Shown here piece by piece: positions 36,852 through 43,959 of a DNA stretch of 64,000 nt (the first letter of the stretch is position 1; each line of letters opens with the position of its first letter). The notes below the pieces were generated by a model. It was not told where the DNA came from and ran no database searches. It worked only from the letters and a program-made list of their open reading frames with translations. This DNA is from UBA11986 sp963734955. Its GTDB lineage: Bacteria > Bacteroidota > Ignavibacteria > UBA10030 > UBA6906. The position numbers and the translations under genes are program-made. Location: positions 124,001 through 188,000 of the forward strand of contig CAVTJO010000006.1 of NCBI GenBank assembly GCA_963734955.1. Reading direction: 5' to 3'.

Positions 36852-37283
36852 ATGCGATTCATGGTGCTGGTAAAAGCCGACAAAAACTCAGAGGCGGGCG
36901 TTCTTCCTGACAAGAAGATCCTCACTGAAATGGGCAAGTTCAACGAGGACCTGGTGAAGGCCGGCGTGATGCTCGCGGGCGAGGGACTTCATCCCACCTC
37001 AAAAGGAGCGCGCGTCAGATTTGAGGGGAAGAAACGGATCGTCACCGACGGGCCGTTCACGGAGACGAAGGAGCTTGTCGCCGGGTTCTGGCTGTGGCAG
37101 GTAAAATCGAAGGATGAGGCGATCGAATGGCTCAAGCGCGCCCCCTTTGATCAGACCGAGGTTGAGATTCGTCAGGTGTTTGAAGTGGATGACTTTGGCG
37201 CTGAGTTCACTCCGGAGCTAAGACAACAGGAAGAGCGCCTGCGAGCGCAGGCCGAGAACCTTGGCAGGTCGGGGAAACGGTAG
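36852..37283 (+). CDS. YCII/DGPF-domain protein 2
   Basis: A 143-residue single-domain protein. It begins MRFMVLVKADKNSEAG and has LAGEGLHPTSKGARVRF followed by the hallmark IVTDGPFTETKELVAGFW. The ending FDQTEVEIRQVFEVDDFG is typical. Intact frame, ATG at 36852. Its own ECF42-type promoter is 47 bases upstream, so it is a probable direct target of the sigma factor at 34815-36088. Biochemical function unknown. Confidence 0.93.
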   Translation: MRFMVLVKADKNSEAGVLPDKKILTEMGKFNEDLVKAGVMLAGEGLHPTSKGARVRFEGKKRIVTDGPFTETKELVAGFWLWQVKSKDEAIEWLKRAPFDQTEVEIRQVFEVDDFGAEFTPELRQQEERLRAQAENLGRSGKR

Positions 37284-37380
37284 TTCCCAATTCGGACAGG
37301 TGGAATTGAGAAGATTTCCGGTAACCTGACCCCCAGAGGCCACGAATCATCATCTACAACAATTCAACAACAAGAGAGGC

Positions 37381-37761
37381 ATGAACAAGAACACTCTCAA
37401 AAGCATCGGCGCCGTCCTTGCAGGCTTCGTCGCGGTTGTCATCTTGTCTGTCGGGACAGATTCTTTCCTGGAAATGCTGGGTGTGTTCCCACCGCCCGAA
37501 AAGGGGCTCTTCATCACATGGATGTTGGTTGTCGCGCTCATGTATCGATGCATCTATACGGTGGCAGGCGGCTATGTGACCGCACGGTTGGCGCCGGACC
37601 GACCCATGCGTCATGTGATTATCCTGGGAATCATCGGCATAATCGCAGGGACGATCGGGGTGGTTGTCGGATGGCATCTCTCGGCACATTGGTATCCGAT
37701 TTCGCTTGTCATCACTGCTTTGCCTTGTTCGTGGCTGGGTGGAAAATTGAAGACGCGATAA
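37381..37761 (+). CDS. Four-helix membrane protein of unknown function
   Basis: A 126-residue hydrophobic protein with about four membrane segments (GAVLAGFVAVVILSVGTDSF, FITWMLVVALMYRCIYTVAG, HVIILGIIGIIAGTIGVVVG, ISLVITALPCSWLGGKL). The central motif GGYVTARLAPDRPMRH, with an Arg and His between helices, is typical of a small uncharacterised family common in soil bacteria. No functional assignment. It is in the same orientation as the surrounding island genes; no ECF42-type site was seen immediately upstream. Confidence 0.75.
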   Translation: MNKNTLKSIGAVLAGFVAVVILSVGTDSFLEMLGVFPPPEKGLFITWMLVVALMYRCIYTVAGGYVTARLAPDRPMRHVIILGIIGIIAGTIGVVVGWHLSAHWYPISLVITALPCSWLGGKLKTR

Positions 37762-37807
37762 TCGCGGAAGACAATACAAACTGTGCGGAACAAACAAAGG
37801 AACGCAG

Positions 37808-38386
37808 GTGAGAAGACTGGTCTTATTCATGCATACATCGCTTGACGGTTTCGTGGCAGGTCCAAATGGAGAAATGGACTGGATTAACGTTGACAACGAG
37901 CTCTTTGACTTTGCCGGCGAGTTCACCGACCGGGCAGACACAGCGTTGTACGGTCGTGTAACGTTTCAAATGATGGAAAATTATTGGCCAACAGCCGCAG
38001 ACCAGCCGACAGCGTCCAGGCACGACATTGAACATTCCCGGTGGTACAACTCGGTCGCCAAGATCGTTCTATCCAGAACAATTCAACAAGCAGATTTTGC
38101 CAATACAACAATTCTTTCAGACAACATTCCCCAAAGCCTAGTCAGGATCAAGCAACAAACAGGCAAGAGCATACTGATGTTTGGGAGTCCAACTGCTGCG
38201 CATGCCCTTACGCAGCACAACCTGATTGACGACTACTGGCTCTTTGTCAATCCTGTTCTCCTCGGCAAGGGTATTCCTCTGTTTGCAGATGTCAACGAAC
38301 GAAAACTGCTCAACCTCTCGGGTACCAGGGCCTTTTCATCGGGCGTTATCGGGCTCCACTACGAGAGGAACGGTCTCAACTCGTAA
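37808..38386 (+). CDS. Dihydrofolate-reductase-fold protein (RibD C-terminal-like) 1
   Basis: A 192-residue DHFR/RibD-like oxidoreductase-fold protein. It opens RLVLFMHTSLDGFVAGPNGE, has ALYGRVTFQMMENYWPTAAD, KIVLSRTIQQADFANTTIL, ILMFGSPTAAHALTQHNLID and the ending VNPVLLGKGIPLF. These are the standard blocks of the family often annotated 'dihydrofolate reductase' in accessory clusters; the substrate is unknown. The GTG start at 37808 follows AAAGGAACGCAG. A damaged paralogue is at 38961-39524. Confidence 0.9.
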   Translation: MRRLVLFMHTSLDGFVAGPNGEMDWINVDNELFDFAGEFTDRADTALYGRVTFQMMENYWPTAADQPTASRHDIEHSRWYNSVAKIVLSRTIQQADFANTTILSDNIPQSLVRIKQQTGKSILMFGSPTAAHALTQHNLIDDYWLFVNPVLLGKGIPLFADVNERKLLNLSGTRAFSSGVIGLHYERNGLNS

Positions 38387-38409
38387 AACAATCATTATAG
38401 GAAAATGCC

Positions 38410-38901
38410 ATGCAAAAGATCACTCCGTTTTTGTGGTTCGATACACACGCCGAGGAGGCAATGAAGTTCTACACCTCGATTTTCAAGAACTCAAAAGTCG
38501 GAAGCATTACCCGTTATAACGAGGCGGGTGCAAAAGCTTCAGGACAGAAGGCCGGAACGGTCATGACTGCAGCATTCCAACTCGAGGGTCAGGAATTCGT
38601 GGCGCTCAATGGTGGACCTCTTTTCAAATTCACTGAAGCAATTTCATTCGTCGTCAACTGTGAATCCCAGGAAGAAGTGGACCACTATTGGAAGAAACTC
38701 TCCGAAGGTGGCGATGAAAAGGCACAACAATGCGGCTGGCTGAAAGACAAGTTCGGTGTGTCGTGGCAGGTCGTTCCCACTATTCTCAGCAAGCTGCTGG
38801 GGGATAAGGATCCCGGGAAGTCGAAAAGGGTCATGCAGGCAATGCTTCAAATGAAAAAGATTGACATCAGGGAATTGCAGAAGGCGTATGATCAGCAGTA
38901 G
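38410..38901 (+). CDS. VOC-superfamily protein (PhnB / 3-demethylubiquinone methyltransferase-like) 1
   Basis: A 163-residue glyoxalase-fold protein. It opens QKITPFLWFDTHAEEAMKFY, then FQLEGQEFVALNGGPLFKFT and GWLKDKFGVSWQVVPTILSK. The C-terminal block KRVMQAMLQMKKIDIRELQK is typical of the '3-dmu-9_3-mt' group. Despite the name these are not ubiquinone methyltransferases; their substrate is unknown. It is 23 bases after the DHFR-like gene and probably in the same transcript. Confidence 0.92.
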   Translation: MQKITPFLWFDTHAEEAMKFYTSIFKNSKVGSITRYNEAGAKASGQKAGTVMTAAFQLEGQEFVALNGGPLFKFTEAISFVVNCESQEEVDHYWKKLSEGGDEKAQQCGWLKDKFGVSWQVVPTILSKLLGDKDPGKSKRVMQAMLQMKKIDIRELQKAYDQQ

Positions 38902-38960
38902 CCCCTTGCAGGACGCGGTGGCAAGCGTTTGGACCGTAAAGAATAACACGGAGAAAAAAC

Positions 38961-39524
38961 ATGCGGAAATTGATCGTGTTCAACATGGTGTCGCTCGATG
39001 GTTACTTTGTCGACGCGAACGGCGACATGAGTTGGGCCCATAAACAGGATGACGAGTGGACCGCGTTCGTTGCAGATAATGCGAAAGGAGGCGGAGAACT
39101 GGTGTTCGGCAGGATCACCTACGACCTCATGGCCAGCTACTGGCCGACATCCGTTGCAGTCCAGAACGATCCGGTTGTTGCCGGAGCAGATGAACAGTCT
39201 GCCGAAGGTCGTGTTCTCAAGAACGATGGCAAAGGCGTCGTGGAACAATACAAGAGCTGGTGAAGGGTGACATTGCAGCCGAAATACGAACGATGAAGAA
39301 AGCAACCGGGAAGGATCATGGTGATCTTTGGAAGCGGGAGCATTGTATCACAACTCGCTCAAGAAGGGTTGATCGACGAATACCAGATCGTTGTGAATCC
39401 CGTCGTTCTCGGGAGTGGGAGAACAATGTTTGAAGGTGTCAAACAGAAGCTGACCCTGAAGCTGTCAAGGACACGGACGTTCGGCAATGGGAATGTTCTG
39501 CTCTGCTACGCGCCAATGACGTGA
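38961..39524 (+). pseudogene. Dihydrofolate-reductase-fold protein 2 with three single-base insertions
   Basis: Four frame segments together read as one DHFR/RibD-like protein. The first is MRKLIVFNMVSLDGYFVDAN to VQNDPVVA. Skipping one G near 39183 gives EQMNSLPKVVFSRTMAKASW. Skipping the G at 39256 gives LVKGDIAAEIRTMKKATGKD. Skipping the C at 39317 gives MVIFGSGSIVSQLAQEGLID to the stop at 39524. All three corrections are one-base removals and each restores a family block. It is a paralogue of the gene at 37808. Either a decaying copy or a locally error-rich sequence. Confidence 0.85.
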
Positions 39525-39607
39525 GTGTTGTTGATGGGAACGACTAAACGGTGTACGTGAGACCAGATGTTGGTGGAACAATTATTTCCCAAAATCAGGA
39601 GTGAACC

Positions 39608-40006
39608 ATGAAATACATTTGCCTCGGATATATGGACGAAAAGAAGTGGGACACGATGTCCGAAAGCGAGCGAAATGCCTTTGTGGACGAGTGTTTCGCT
39701 TATGATGACGAACTCCGGAAGAACGGTCACTTTGTAGGCGGGGAAGCACTCCAGGGTGCCCGCAACGCTGCCACATTGCGATACCGGGGTGGCAGGATTT
39801 CCGTCACCGATGGTCCCTTCGCCGAAACAAAAGAACAACTGGGGGGTATCATGATCCTTGAAGCGAAGGATATGAATCACGCCATCCAATTGATGTCCAG
39901 GCATCCGAGCATTCGCATGGGCGGATCCTTCGAGGTGCGGCCCTCCGCCGACCTGACGGCAATGGTGGAGGAAAGCGAGCGGCGGCGCACCACTATGGGA
40001 GGATGA
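39608..40006 (+). CDS. YCII/DGPF-domain protein 3
   Basis: A 132-residue YCII protein with an intact frame. It opens MKYICLGYMDEKKWDTMSES and has VGGEALQGARNAATLRYRGG, then the hallmark ISVTDGPFAETKEQLGGIM and the ending MGGSFEVRPSADL. The ATG at 39608 follows CAGGAGTGAACC. Upstream, at 39550-39569, GGAACGACTAAACGGTGTAC resembles the -10 side of the ECF42-type sites, but no TGTCGA is present at the right spacing, so its promoter is degenerate or different. Confidence 0.92.
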   Translation: MKYICLGYMDEKKWDTMSESERNAFVDECFAYDDELRKNGHFVGGEALQGARNAATLRYRGGRISVTDGPFAETKEQLGGIMILEAKDMNHAIQLMSRHPSIRMGGSFEVRPSADLTAMVEESERRRTTMGG

Positions 40007-40337
40007 TCACCATGAGAAGATTTCGTTCAAATGACGCCACTTCCATCGCACCTGTGCTCGTGGAGTTTTTCGCAAACTGATTCTCGCTTCACACCTCATC
40101 CCTCCCTCCGACGTGGCAAACAAATCTTCACTTTTTGAATGCTCCTCAACGAGCGAGGACGGCATGGGGACCTGCAGTTCAAAGAACTGCTAACCATGAT
40201 GTCGATTTCGATCCCCTCCGAACGACCAAATGGTGTACATCATATATTGTCTGTCAAACAGACGGCCCTCGGAGAACGATTTTGGATTTCACGAATCTTA
40301 ATCACACTTTTACACACAATCCTAATGGAGGTTCACA
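40007..40337. other. Intergenic region upstream of VOC gene 2
   Basis: 330 bases without a recognisable gene. The third ECF42-type promoter (40200-40226) is in its middle, giving the VOC gene a leader of roughly 100 bases. Confidence 0.5.
40200..40226 (+). promoter_or_regulatory. ECF42-type promoter upstream of VOC gene 2
   Basis: TGTCGA at 40200-40205 and CGAC at 40223-40226 with a 17-base spacer (TTTCGATCCCCTCCGAA). It extends the putative sigma regulon beyond YCII genes to a VOC protein, with the ATG 112 bases downstream. Confidence 0.75.
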
Positions 40338-40769
40338 ATGCCAAGTCTCAATCCATATCTGAATTTTCCCGGCAACACCGAAGAGGCGTTCAATTTCTAC
40401 AAATCGGTGTTTGGTGGAGAGTTCGTCATGCTGCAGCGTTTCAAAGATACGCCTGAAGCCGGCAGGGTCCCGAAGAACGAGCTGAACAAGATCATGCACG
40501 TCTCGTTGCCGATTGGGAAGGGAACCATCCTCATGGCCACCGATGCCCTGGAATCGATGGGACACAAAATAACGAGCGGAACCAACTTCCATCTTTCGCT
40601 CGGAACTGACAGCAAGGAGGAGGCAGACAGGCTTTTCAAGGCGCTCGCGGCCGGGGGCAAAGTGACGATGCCGCTTGCTGATGCTTTTTGGGGCGCATAT
40701 TTTGGAATGCTCACGGACAAGTTTGGAACCCAGTGGATGGTAAGTTACACGGCTCCACAACAGCGGTGA
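40338..40769 (+). CDS. VOC-superfamily protein (PhnB-like) 2
   Basis: A 143-residue glyoxalase-fold protein of the PhnB type. It opens PSLNPYLNFPGNTEEAFNFY, has KSVFGGEFVMLQRFKDTPEA and ends FWGAYFGMLTDKFGTQWMVS. The ATG at 40338 follows TGGAGGTTCACA, a strong ribosome site. It lies downstream of an ECF42-type promoter, the only non-YCII gene in this window to do so. Substrate unknown; PhnB-like proteins are common partners of DGPF/ECF clusters. Confidence 0.93.
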   Translation: MPSLNPYLNFPGNTEEAFNFYKSVFGGEFVMLQRFKDTPEAGRVPKNELNKIMHVSLPIGKGTILMATDALESMGHKITSGTNFHLSLGTDSKEEADRLFKALAAGGKVTMPLADAFWGAYFGMLTDKFGTQWMVSYTAPQQR

Positions 40770-40908
40770 TTGAATCGGGGACTGAACTTTGGGATGGGAA
40801 AAGTCATTTCAAGTGATTGGGGTTCCGTGTGGAACCCCTTGTCCCGGTCTTCGTCAGTTCTTCACACTTTGACACGACAACACAGCAACGACTCCCGGAG
40901 ATAAGACC

Positions 40909-41334
40909 ATGGAATCGCTCACGCAATCTTCCCCGACCTCGAAGGCAGGGCTCTGGACCGGACGCGTTCTTGGCGGTATCGCCATCATCTTCATGATCTT
41001 CGACAGCGTCATCCATTTGATGGTGGTCCAGCCGGTCGTGGATTCGTTCAATCAGCTCGGATATCCCGTTGACCTTGCAGTGATCCTCGGAGTGCTCGAG
41101 CTCGTGTGTCTGGTGATGTACATGGTTCCCGGTACCTCGATTCTTGGCGCTGTTCTGCTGACAGGCTACCTCGGCGGCGCGGTTGCCACGCAACTCCGCA
41201 TCCATGCTCCACTCTTCAGCACTGCCCTGTTCCCCGTCTACATTGGCATACTTGCCTGGGGAGGATTGCACCTGCGAAGCAACCGTCTGCGTGAAGTGTT
41301 CCCCTTGCTCAAGTCTGAACGAAAAGGAGCATAG
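40909..41334 (+). CDS. DoxX-like membrane protein 1
   Basis: A 141-residue membrane protein with four predicted helices (GRVLGGIAIIFMIFDSVIHL, PVDLAVILGVLELVCLVMYM, ILGAVLLTGYLGGAVATQLR, LFPVYIGILAWGGLHLR). The GYLGGAVATQLR block and layout match the DoxX_2 group of small redox- or stress-linked membrane proteins of unknown chemistry. It starts at ATG 40909 after CCCGGAGATAAGACC. A second DoxX-like gene follows after 31 bases. Confidence 0.85.
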   Translation: MESLTQSSPTSKAGLWTGRVLGGIAIIFMIFDSVIHLMVVQPVVDSFNQLGYPVDLAVILGVLELVCLVMYMVPGTSILGAVLLTGYLGGAVATQLRIHAPLFSTALFPVYIGILAWGGLHLRSNRLREVFPLLKSERKGA

Positions 41335-41365
41335 CAATGTTCAAGAACACAAAGGCATTCATCAT

Positions 41366-41740
41366 ATGAAGAAGACAAACGTTATCTACTGGATTCTCAC
41401 GGGACTATTGGGGGCGCTCATGCTGGTGTCGTCCATTCCCGATATTCTCAGCGTTCCCGATGCGGTTACCCTCGTGTCGAATCACCTTGGCTATCCCCGA
41501 TACTTCATTCCCTTTATCGGAGTCGCCAAGCTTCTGGGAGTCGTGGCAATTCTTGTTCCCGGCTTTCCGAGAATAAAGGAATGGGCGTATGCGGGGTTTG
41601 TCTATGATCTGACAGGCGCGATATACTCAGCCATAGCCGTTGGCGATCCTGTGGATAAATGGGCGCCAATATTCATCGGGATCGCGTTGATGGCTGCCTC
41701 CTATTTCTACCATCACAAGAGACTACGGGCCATTTCCTAG
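41366..41740 (+). CDS. DoxX-like membrane protein 2
   Basis: About 124 residues from the ATG at 41366 (MKKTNVIYWILTGLLGALML); the frame is open upstream but overlaps the previous gene. Four helices with the family block FIPFIGVAKLLGVVAILVPG and EWAYAGFVYDLTGAIYSAIA. DoxX_2-like. It differs clearly from DoxX-like protein 1, so this is not a recent duplication. The ribosome site is weak. It is followed after 19 bases by the SnoaL-like gene. Confidence 0.85.
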   Translation: MKKTNVIYWILTGLLGALMLVSSIPDILSVPDAVTLVSNHLGYPRYFIPFIGVAKLLGVVAILVPGFPRIKEWAYAGFVYDLTGAIYSAIAVGDPVDKWAPIFIGIALMAASYFYHHKRLRAIS

Positions 41741-41759
41741 AAATTGAGGAGAATCCTTT

Positions 41760-42149
41760 ATGGGCGATACAGGCAACACACAGACTCACAAACAGGCGGC
41801 CGTGCAGTTTCTGCAACTCGTTGTAGCAGGCCGCATCGATGAGGCGTATCAGAAGTACGTCGACACGAAGGGGAAGCACCACAACCCGTTCTTCTCCGCG
41901 GGCTTTCCTGCACTGCAAAAGGCGATGAAGGAAAACCACGAGCAGTTTCCAAACAAGAAGATCAGTCCCAGGAACGTTCTTGGCGATGGAGACCTCGTGG
42001 TTGTGCACTCGCACCTTGTGATGAATCCCGGCGAAAGCGGCATGGCGGTCTTCCATGTGTTTCGCTTCCAGGGTGATAAAGTCGTCGAGTTGTGGGATTG
42101 TGGCCAGGCCCTTCCCGCCGACTCGCCCAACAACGACGGCGCATTCTAA
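41760..42149 (+). CDS. SnoaL-like (NTF2-fold) protein
   Basis: A 129-residue cone-barrel protein. It begins with a helical QAAVQFLQLVVAGRIDEAYQ, then GKHHNPFFSAGFPALQKAMK, VLGDGDLVVVHSHLVMNPGE and MAVFHVFRFQGDKVVELWDC. This is the SnoaL/NTF2 layout seen in ester cyclases and many uncharacterised stress genes. The ATG at 41760 follows GAGGAGAATCCTTT. It closes the island transcript; dispersed repeats begin 19 bases after its stop. Confidence 0.9.
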   Translation: MGDTGNTQTHKQAAVQFLQLVVAGRIDEAYQKYVDTKGKHHNPFFSAGFPALQKAMKENHEQFPNKKISPRNVLGDGDLVVVHSHLVMNPGESGMAVFHVFRFQGDKVVELWDCGQALPADSPNNDGAF

Positions 42150-42168
42150 CGCCTATCAGAGAACGCAC

Positions 42169-42225
42169 GTCATGCTGAGCGACCGACTCCTGAGGTCAAA
42201 ATGGTGGAGGGAGTCGAAGCATGTT
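42169..42225. repeat. 57-bp dispersed repeat, copy 1
   Basis: Begins GTCATGCTGAGCGACCGACT and ends GTCGAAGCATGTT. Identical over all 57 bases to the copy at 42414-42470. The GTCATGCTGAGC...GTCGAAGCATG form is a familiar intergenic repeat type in Bacteroidota relatives. Confidence 0.9.
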
Positions 42226-42295
42226 CTGTGCTGGCCAGGGTTTCGCCTTCACAAACAAATAGCGGTGGGATTTCGCTCAGTTGGCAGCCAACAGG

Positions 42296-42340
42296 CCGCT
42301 CCTAACGGAGCTTCGCTCGATTTGGTCTTTGTTCATCGTC
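42296..42340. repeat. 45-bp repeat, copy 1
   Basis: Begins CCGCTCCTAACGGAGCTTCG, containing the small hairpin CTCC-TAAC-GGAG, and ends TTCATCGTC. It differs from the copy at 42504-42548 at two bases. It lies 70 bases after a 57-bp repeat. Confidence 0.8.
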
Positions 42341-42413
42341 AACAAACAGGTCGTCCCTACGGGACTTGTTCAAGGTGCTTGATTGCTCTGTTACTAGGAT
42401 CACTGTTCTCGGC

Positions 42414-42470
42414 GTCATGCTGAGCGACCGACTCCTGAGGTCAAAATGGTGGAGGGAGTCGAAGCATGTT
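42414..42470. repeat. 57-bp dispersed repeat, copy 2
   Basis: Exact copy of 42169-42225, same orientation. Confidence 0.9.
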
Positions 42471-42503
42471 TCGCGGACTGGGCGCAATTTGTAATCAAAC
42501 ATG

Positions 42504-42548
42504 CCGCTCCTAACGGAGCTTCGCTCGGTTTGGTCTTTGTTCGTCGTC
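42504..42548. repeat. 45-bp repeat, copy 2
   Basis: Near-identical to 42296-42340, again just after a 57-bp repeat. The pair of repeats may therefore have duplicated as a unit of about 245 bases. Confidence 0.8.
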
Positions 42549-42566
42549 TGAGATAGTTCGTTCGGC

Positions 42567-42763
42567 AAGCTGCGCGTTCCGAAATCGACGGCCGTGAGCG
42601 TTGAGGCGATGGCGTGCGTTCCGATTTCAGCCACGGGTCATGACCTTGCGGCTGAAATCGGCGGCACGGGCGGTGAAAGCCATCGCCGCGTTTCGATTTC
42701 GGAAAGGCTTTCTTTCCCCCATTTCTTTGGCCCACAAAGAAATGGGGACCGTGATGTCATTAG
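42567..42763. repeat. Long palindromic repeat element, copy A
   Basis: Matches 48875-49117 almost throughout, the other copy having about 45 extra bases. It can fold into one long hairpin from three nested perfect stems: 42577-42587 with 42694-42704 (TTCCGAAATCG), 42605-42613 with 42679-42687 (GGCGATGGC), and 42621-42632 with 42650-42661 (CCGATTTCAGCC). A separate 13-bp hairpin follows at 42717-42747 (CCCCATTTCTTTG, loop GCCCA). It may be a MITE-like or REP-like element or a structured transcript; it encodes nothing obvious. Confidence 0.85.
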
Positions 42764-42812
42764 GAGCGACCGACTTCTGAGGTCAAAGTGGTGGAGGGAG
42801 TCGAAGCATGTT
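42756..42812. repeat. 57-bp dispersed repeat, diverged copy 3
   Basis: Same 57-base unit with several changes (GTCATTAGGAGCGACCGACT start), overlapping the end of the palindromic element by a few bases. Confidence 0.8.
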
Positions 42813-43014
42813 CCGGGATAACTCCCGTTGACAGGTCAACTGCCGAGTTCGCTCAACGTGAAGGGGATCTGGTTTCCCTCAACCGGCTTAACAATCTCAA
42901 ATGCCACGGCAAATGCCGGCAAGAGCAGGATCGATCCGAAATTCTCAACACCCGAACGTTTCGATTGGGAAGCGTGTTACTGTGATACCAGTGGGAGAAC
43001 AGTCAGGAGGCAGC

Positions 43015-43428
43015 ATGATTGCACAGAGCATGGTTACGAAGTGGTCGGAGTTGGCGCCGCGACTGCAGAGCGTACTCCGCGTTGTCGCATCGCTCATGTT
43101 CATGACGGCCGGAACGATGAAGCTCTTCGCGTTTCCCGTGGGAGTCCCGCCGAATGGCGGTACCGTGCCGTTGATGTCCGAGGCCGGTCTTGCTGGAATC
43201 CTTGAGGTCTTCGGCGGCAGCCTGCTTCTTATCGGTCTGTTCACTCGTCCGGTGGCCTTCCTTCTTGCCGGCGAGATGGCGGTTGCATACTTCCAGTTCC
43301 ACTTTCCCCACGGTTTCTGGCCCGTCATGAACGGCGGCCAGCCCGCCGTGCTGTACTGTTTCATCTGGCTCTACTTCTCTGCCGCCGGTGCTGGTGCATG
43401 GGGCGTGGATGCAAAACGGGGGAAGTGA
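43015..43428 (+). CDS. DoxX-family membrane protein
   Basis: About 137 residues from the ATG at 43015 behind CAGGAGGCAGC. Four helices with the classic DoxX blocks RVVASLMFMTAGTMKLFAFP, AGILEVFGGSLLLIGLFTRP, VAFLLAGEMAVAYFQFHFPH and FWPVMNGGQPAVLYCFIWLY. DoxX proteins are small membrane proteins linked to thiosulfate oxidation or redox stress in other organisms; here the role is unknown. It stands alone between repeat regions. It is unlike the two DoxX_2-type proteins at 40909 and 41366. Confidence 0.93.
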   Translation: MIAQSMVTKWSELAPRLQSVLRVVASLMFMTAGTMKLFAFPVGVPPNGGTVPLMSEAGLAGILEVFGGSLLLIGLFTRPVAFLLAGEMAVAYFQFHFPHGFWPVMNGGQPAVLYCFIWLYFSAAGAGAWGVDAKRGK

Positions 43429-43535
43429 CACCTTCCATCGAGATGGTGTTGCTTCTCTGAACCCGGATTGCCTGGTGAATCAAACTGGTGGCGCAAACAT
43501 TCCTGTTTGCCCACAATGCTCACCGACTTTTTGTT

Positions 43536-43562
43536 GCCATTTCTCTTTGGAAGAGAAATGGC
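43536..43562. repeat. 12-bp perfect hairpin
   Basis: GCCATTTCTCTT pairs with AAGAGAAATGGC around a TGG loop. It resembles, but is not identical to, the 13-bp CCCCATTTCTTTG hairpin of the long palindromic element, and may be a relative. It could act as a terminator for the DoxX gene, although no T run follows. Confidence 0.7.
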
Positions 43563-43621
43563 GAAAGAGAACTCTCCCGAATCGAATCCCGCAGTCATGG
43601 AGTATTCAATGCAAGGCTTCA

Positions 43622-43667
43622 TGCGATTTCATCACCGGGCAAAGAAGCAGTGAGCGATGAAATCGCA
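43622..43667. repeat. 12-bp inverted repeat
   Basis: TGCGATTTCATC (43622-43633) pairs perfectly with GATGAAATCGCA (43656-43667) over a 22-base loop. Outside a small bulge the flanks GGCTT and AAGCC extend it. Confidence 0.7.
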
Positions 43668-43750
43668 AGCCTCGTTGTTTGTCATCCCACGCAACCACCG
43701 ATTCGGGATCCGCAGATCACTCAGCCGTCCGAACTTGCGCATATCATTCT

Positions 43751-43891
43751 GGGACACGTCTCTCAGTGGCGAATGCCGAAGGCATCGGGAGAATCTGACT
43801 TGCTCTGGCGTTCGGATCCTTCGGTTGCTTCCGGACCGGAAAGACATTCGTTCCCACCTCTTGCTTTTCTTCGAGCACCCGGATACATTTG
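43751..43891. repeat. Dispersed repeat family 2, copy A
   Basis: Shares GGGACACGTC, then CTCAGTGGCGAATGCCGAAG and GAGAATCTGACTTGCTCTGG with 45932-46076, and its end (CTTGCTTTTCTTCG...CGGATACATTT) with both 45932-46076 and 49184-49230. Non-coding. Confidence 0.8.
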
Positions 43892-43959
43892 AGTGCCCTG
43901 CCTGATGACGGGCACCCGACGCGTTCAGTTACCCAACGCTACTCCCGAATTGCCTGTTG

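Larger units (their letters stand above)
42150..43014. other. Repeat-filled intergenic region
   Basis: 865 bases with no credible gene. It holds three copies of a 57-bp repeat, two copies of a 45-bp repeat and one copy of a long palindromic element (listed separately), in the order 57, 45, 57, 45, palindromic element, 57. The rest before the DoxX gene is unique sequence. Confidence 0.8.
43429..43959. other. Repeat-filled region upstream of the Crp/Fnr gene
   Basis: 530 bases without a credible gene. It holds the 12-bp hairpin at 43536-43562, the inverted repeat at 43622-43667 and one copy of a dispersed repeat at 43751-43891. The Crp/Fnr promoter presumably lies in the last 70 bases. Confidence 0.7.

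Noticed and set aside
39550..39569. A fourth ECF42-type promoter upstream of YCII gene 3
   Set aside because: The -10 side matches (GGAACGACTAAACGGTGTAC), but no TGTCGA stands 17-18 bases before it.
40855..40908. A possible ECF42-type site before DoxX-like gene 1
   Set aside because: CGAC occurs, but the -35 position lacks TGTCGA.
42169..42812. CRISPR array
   Set aside because: Three repeats with unequal, partly repeated spacing and no cas genes.
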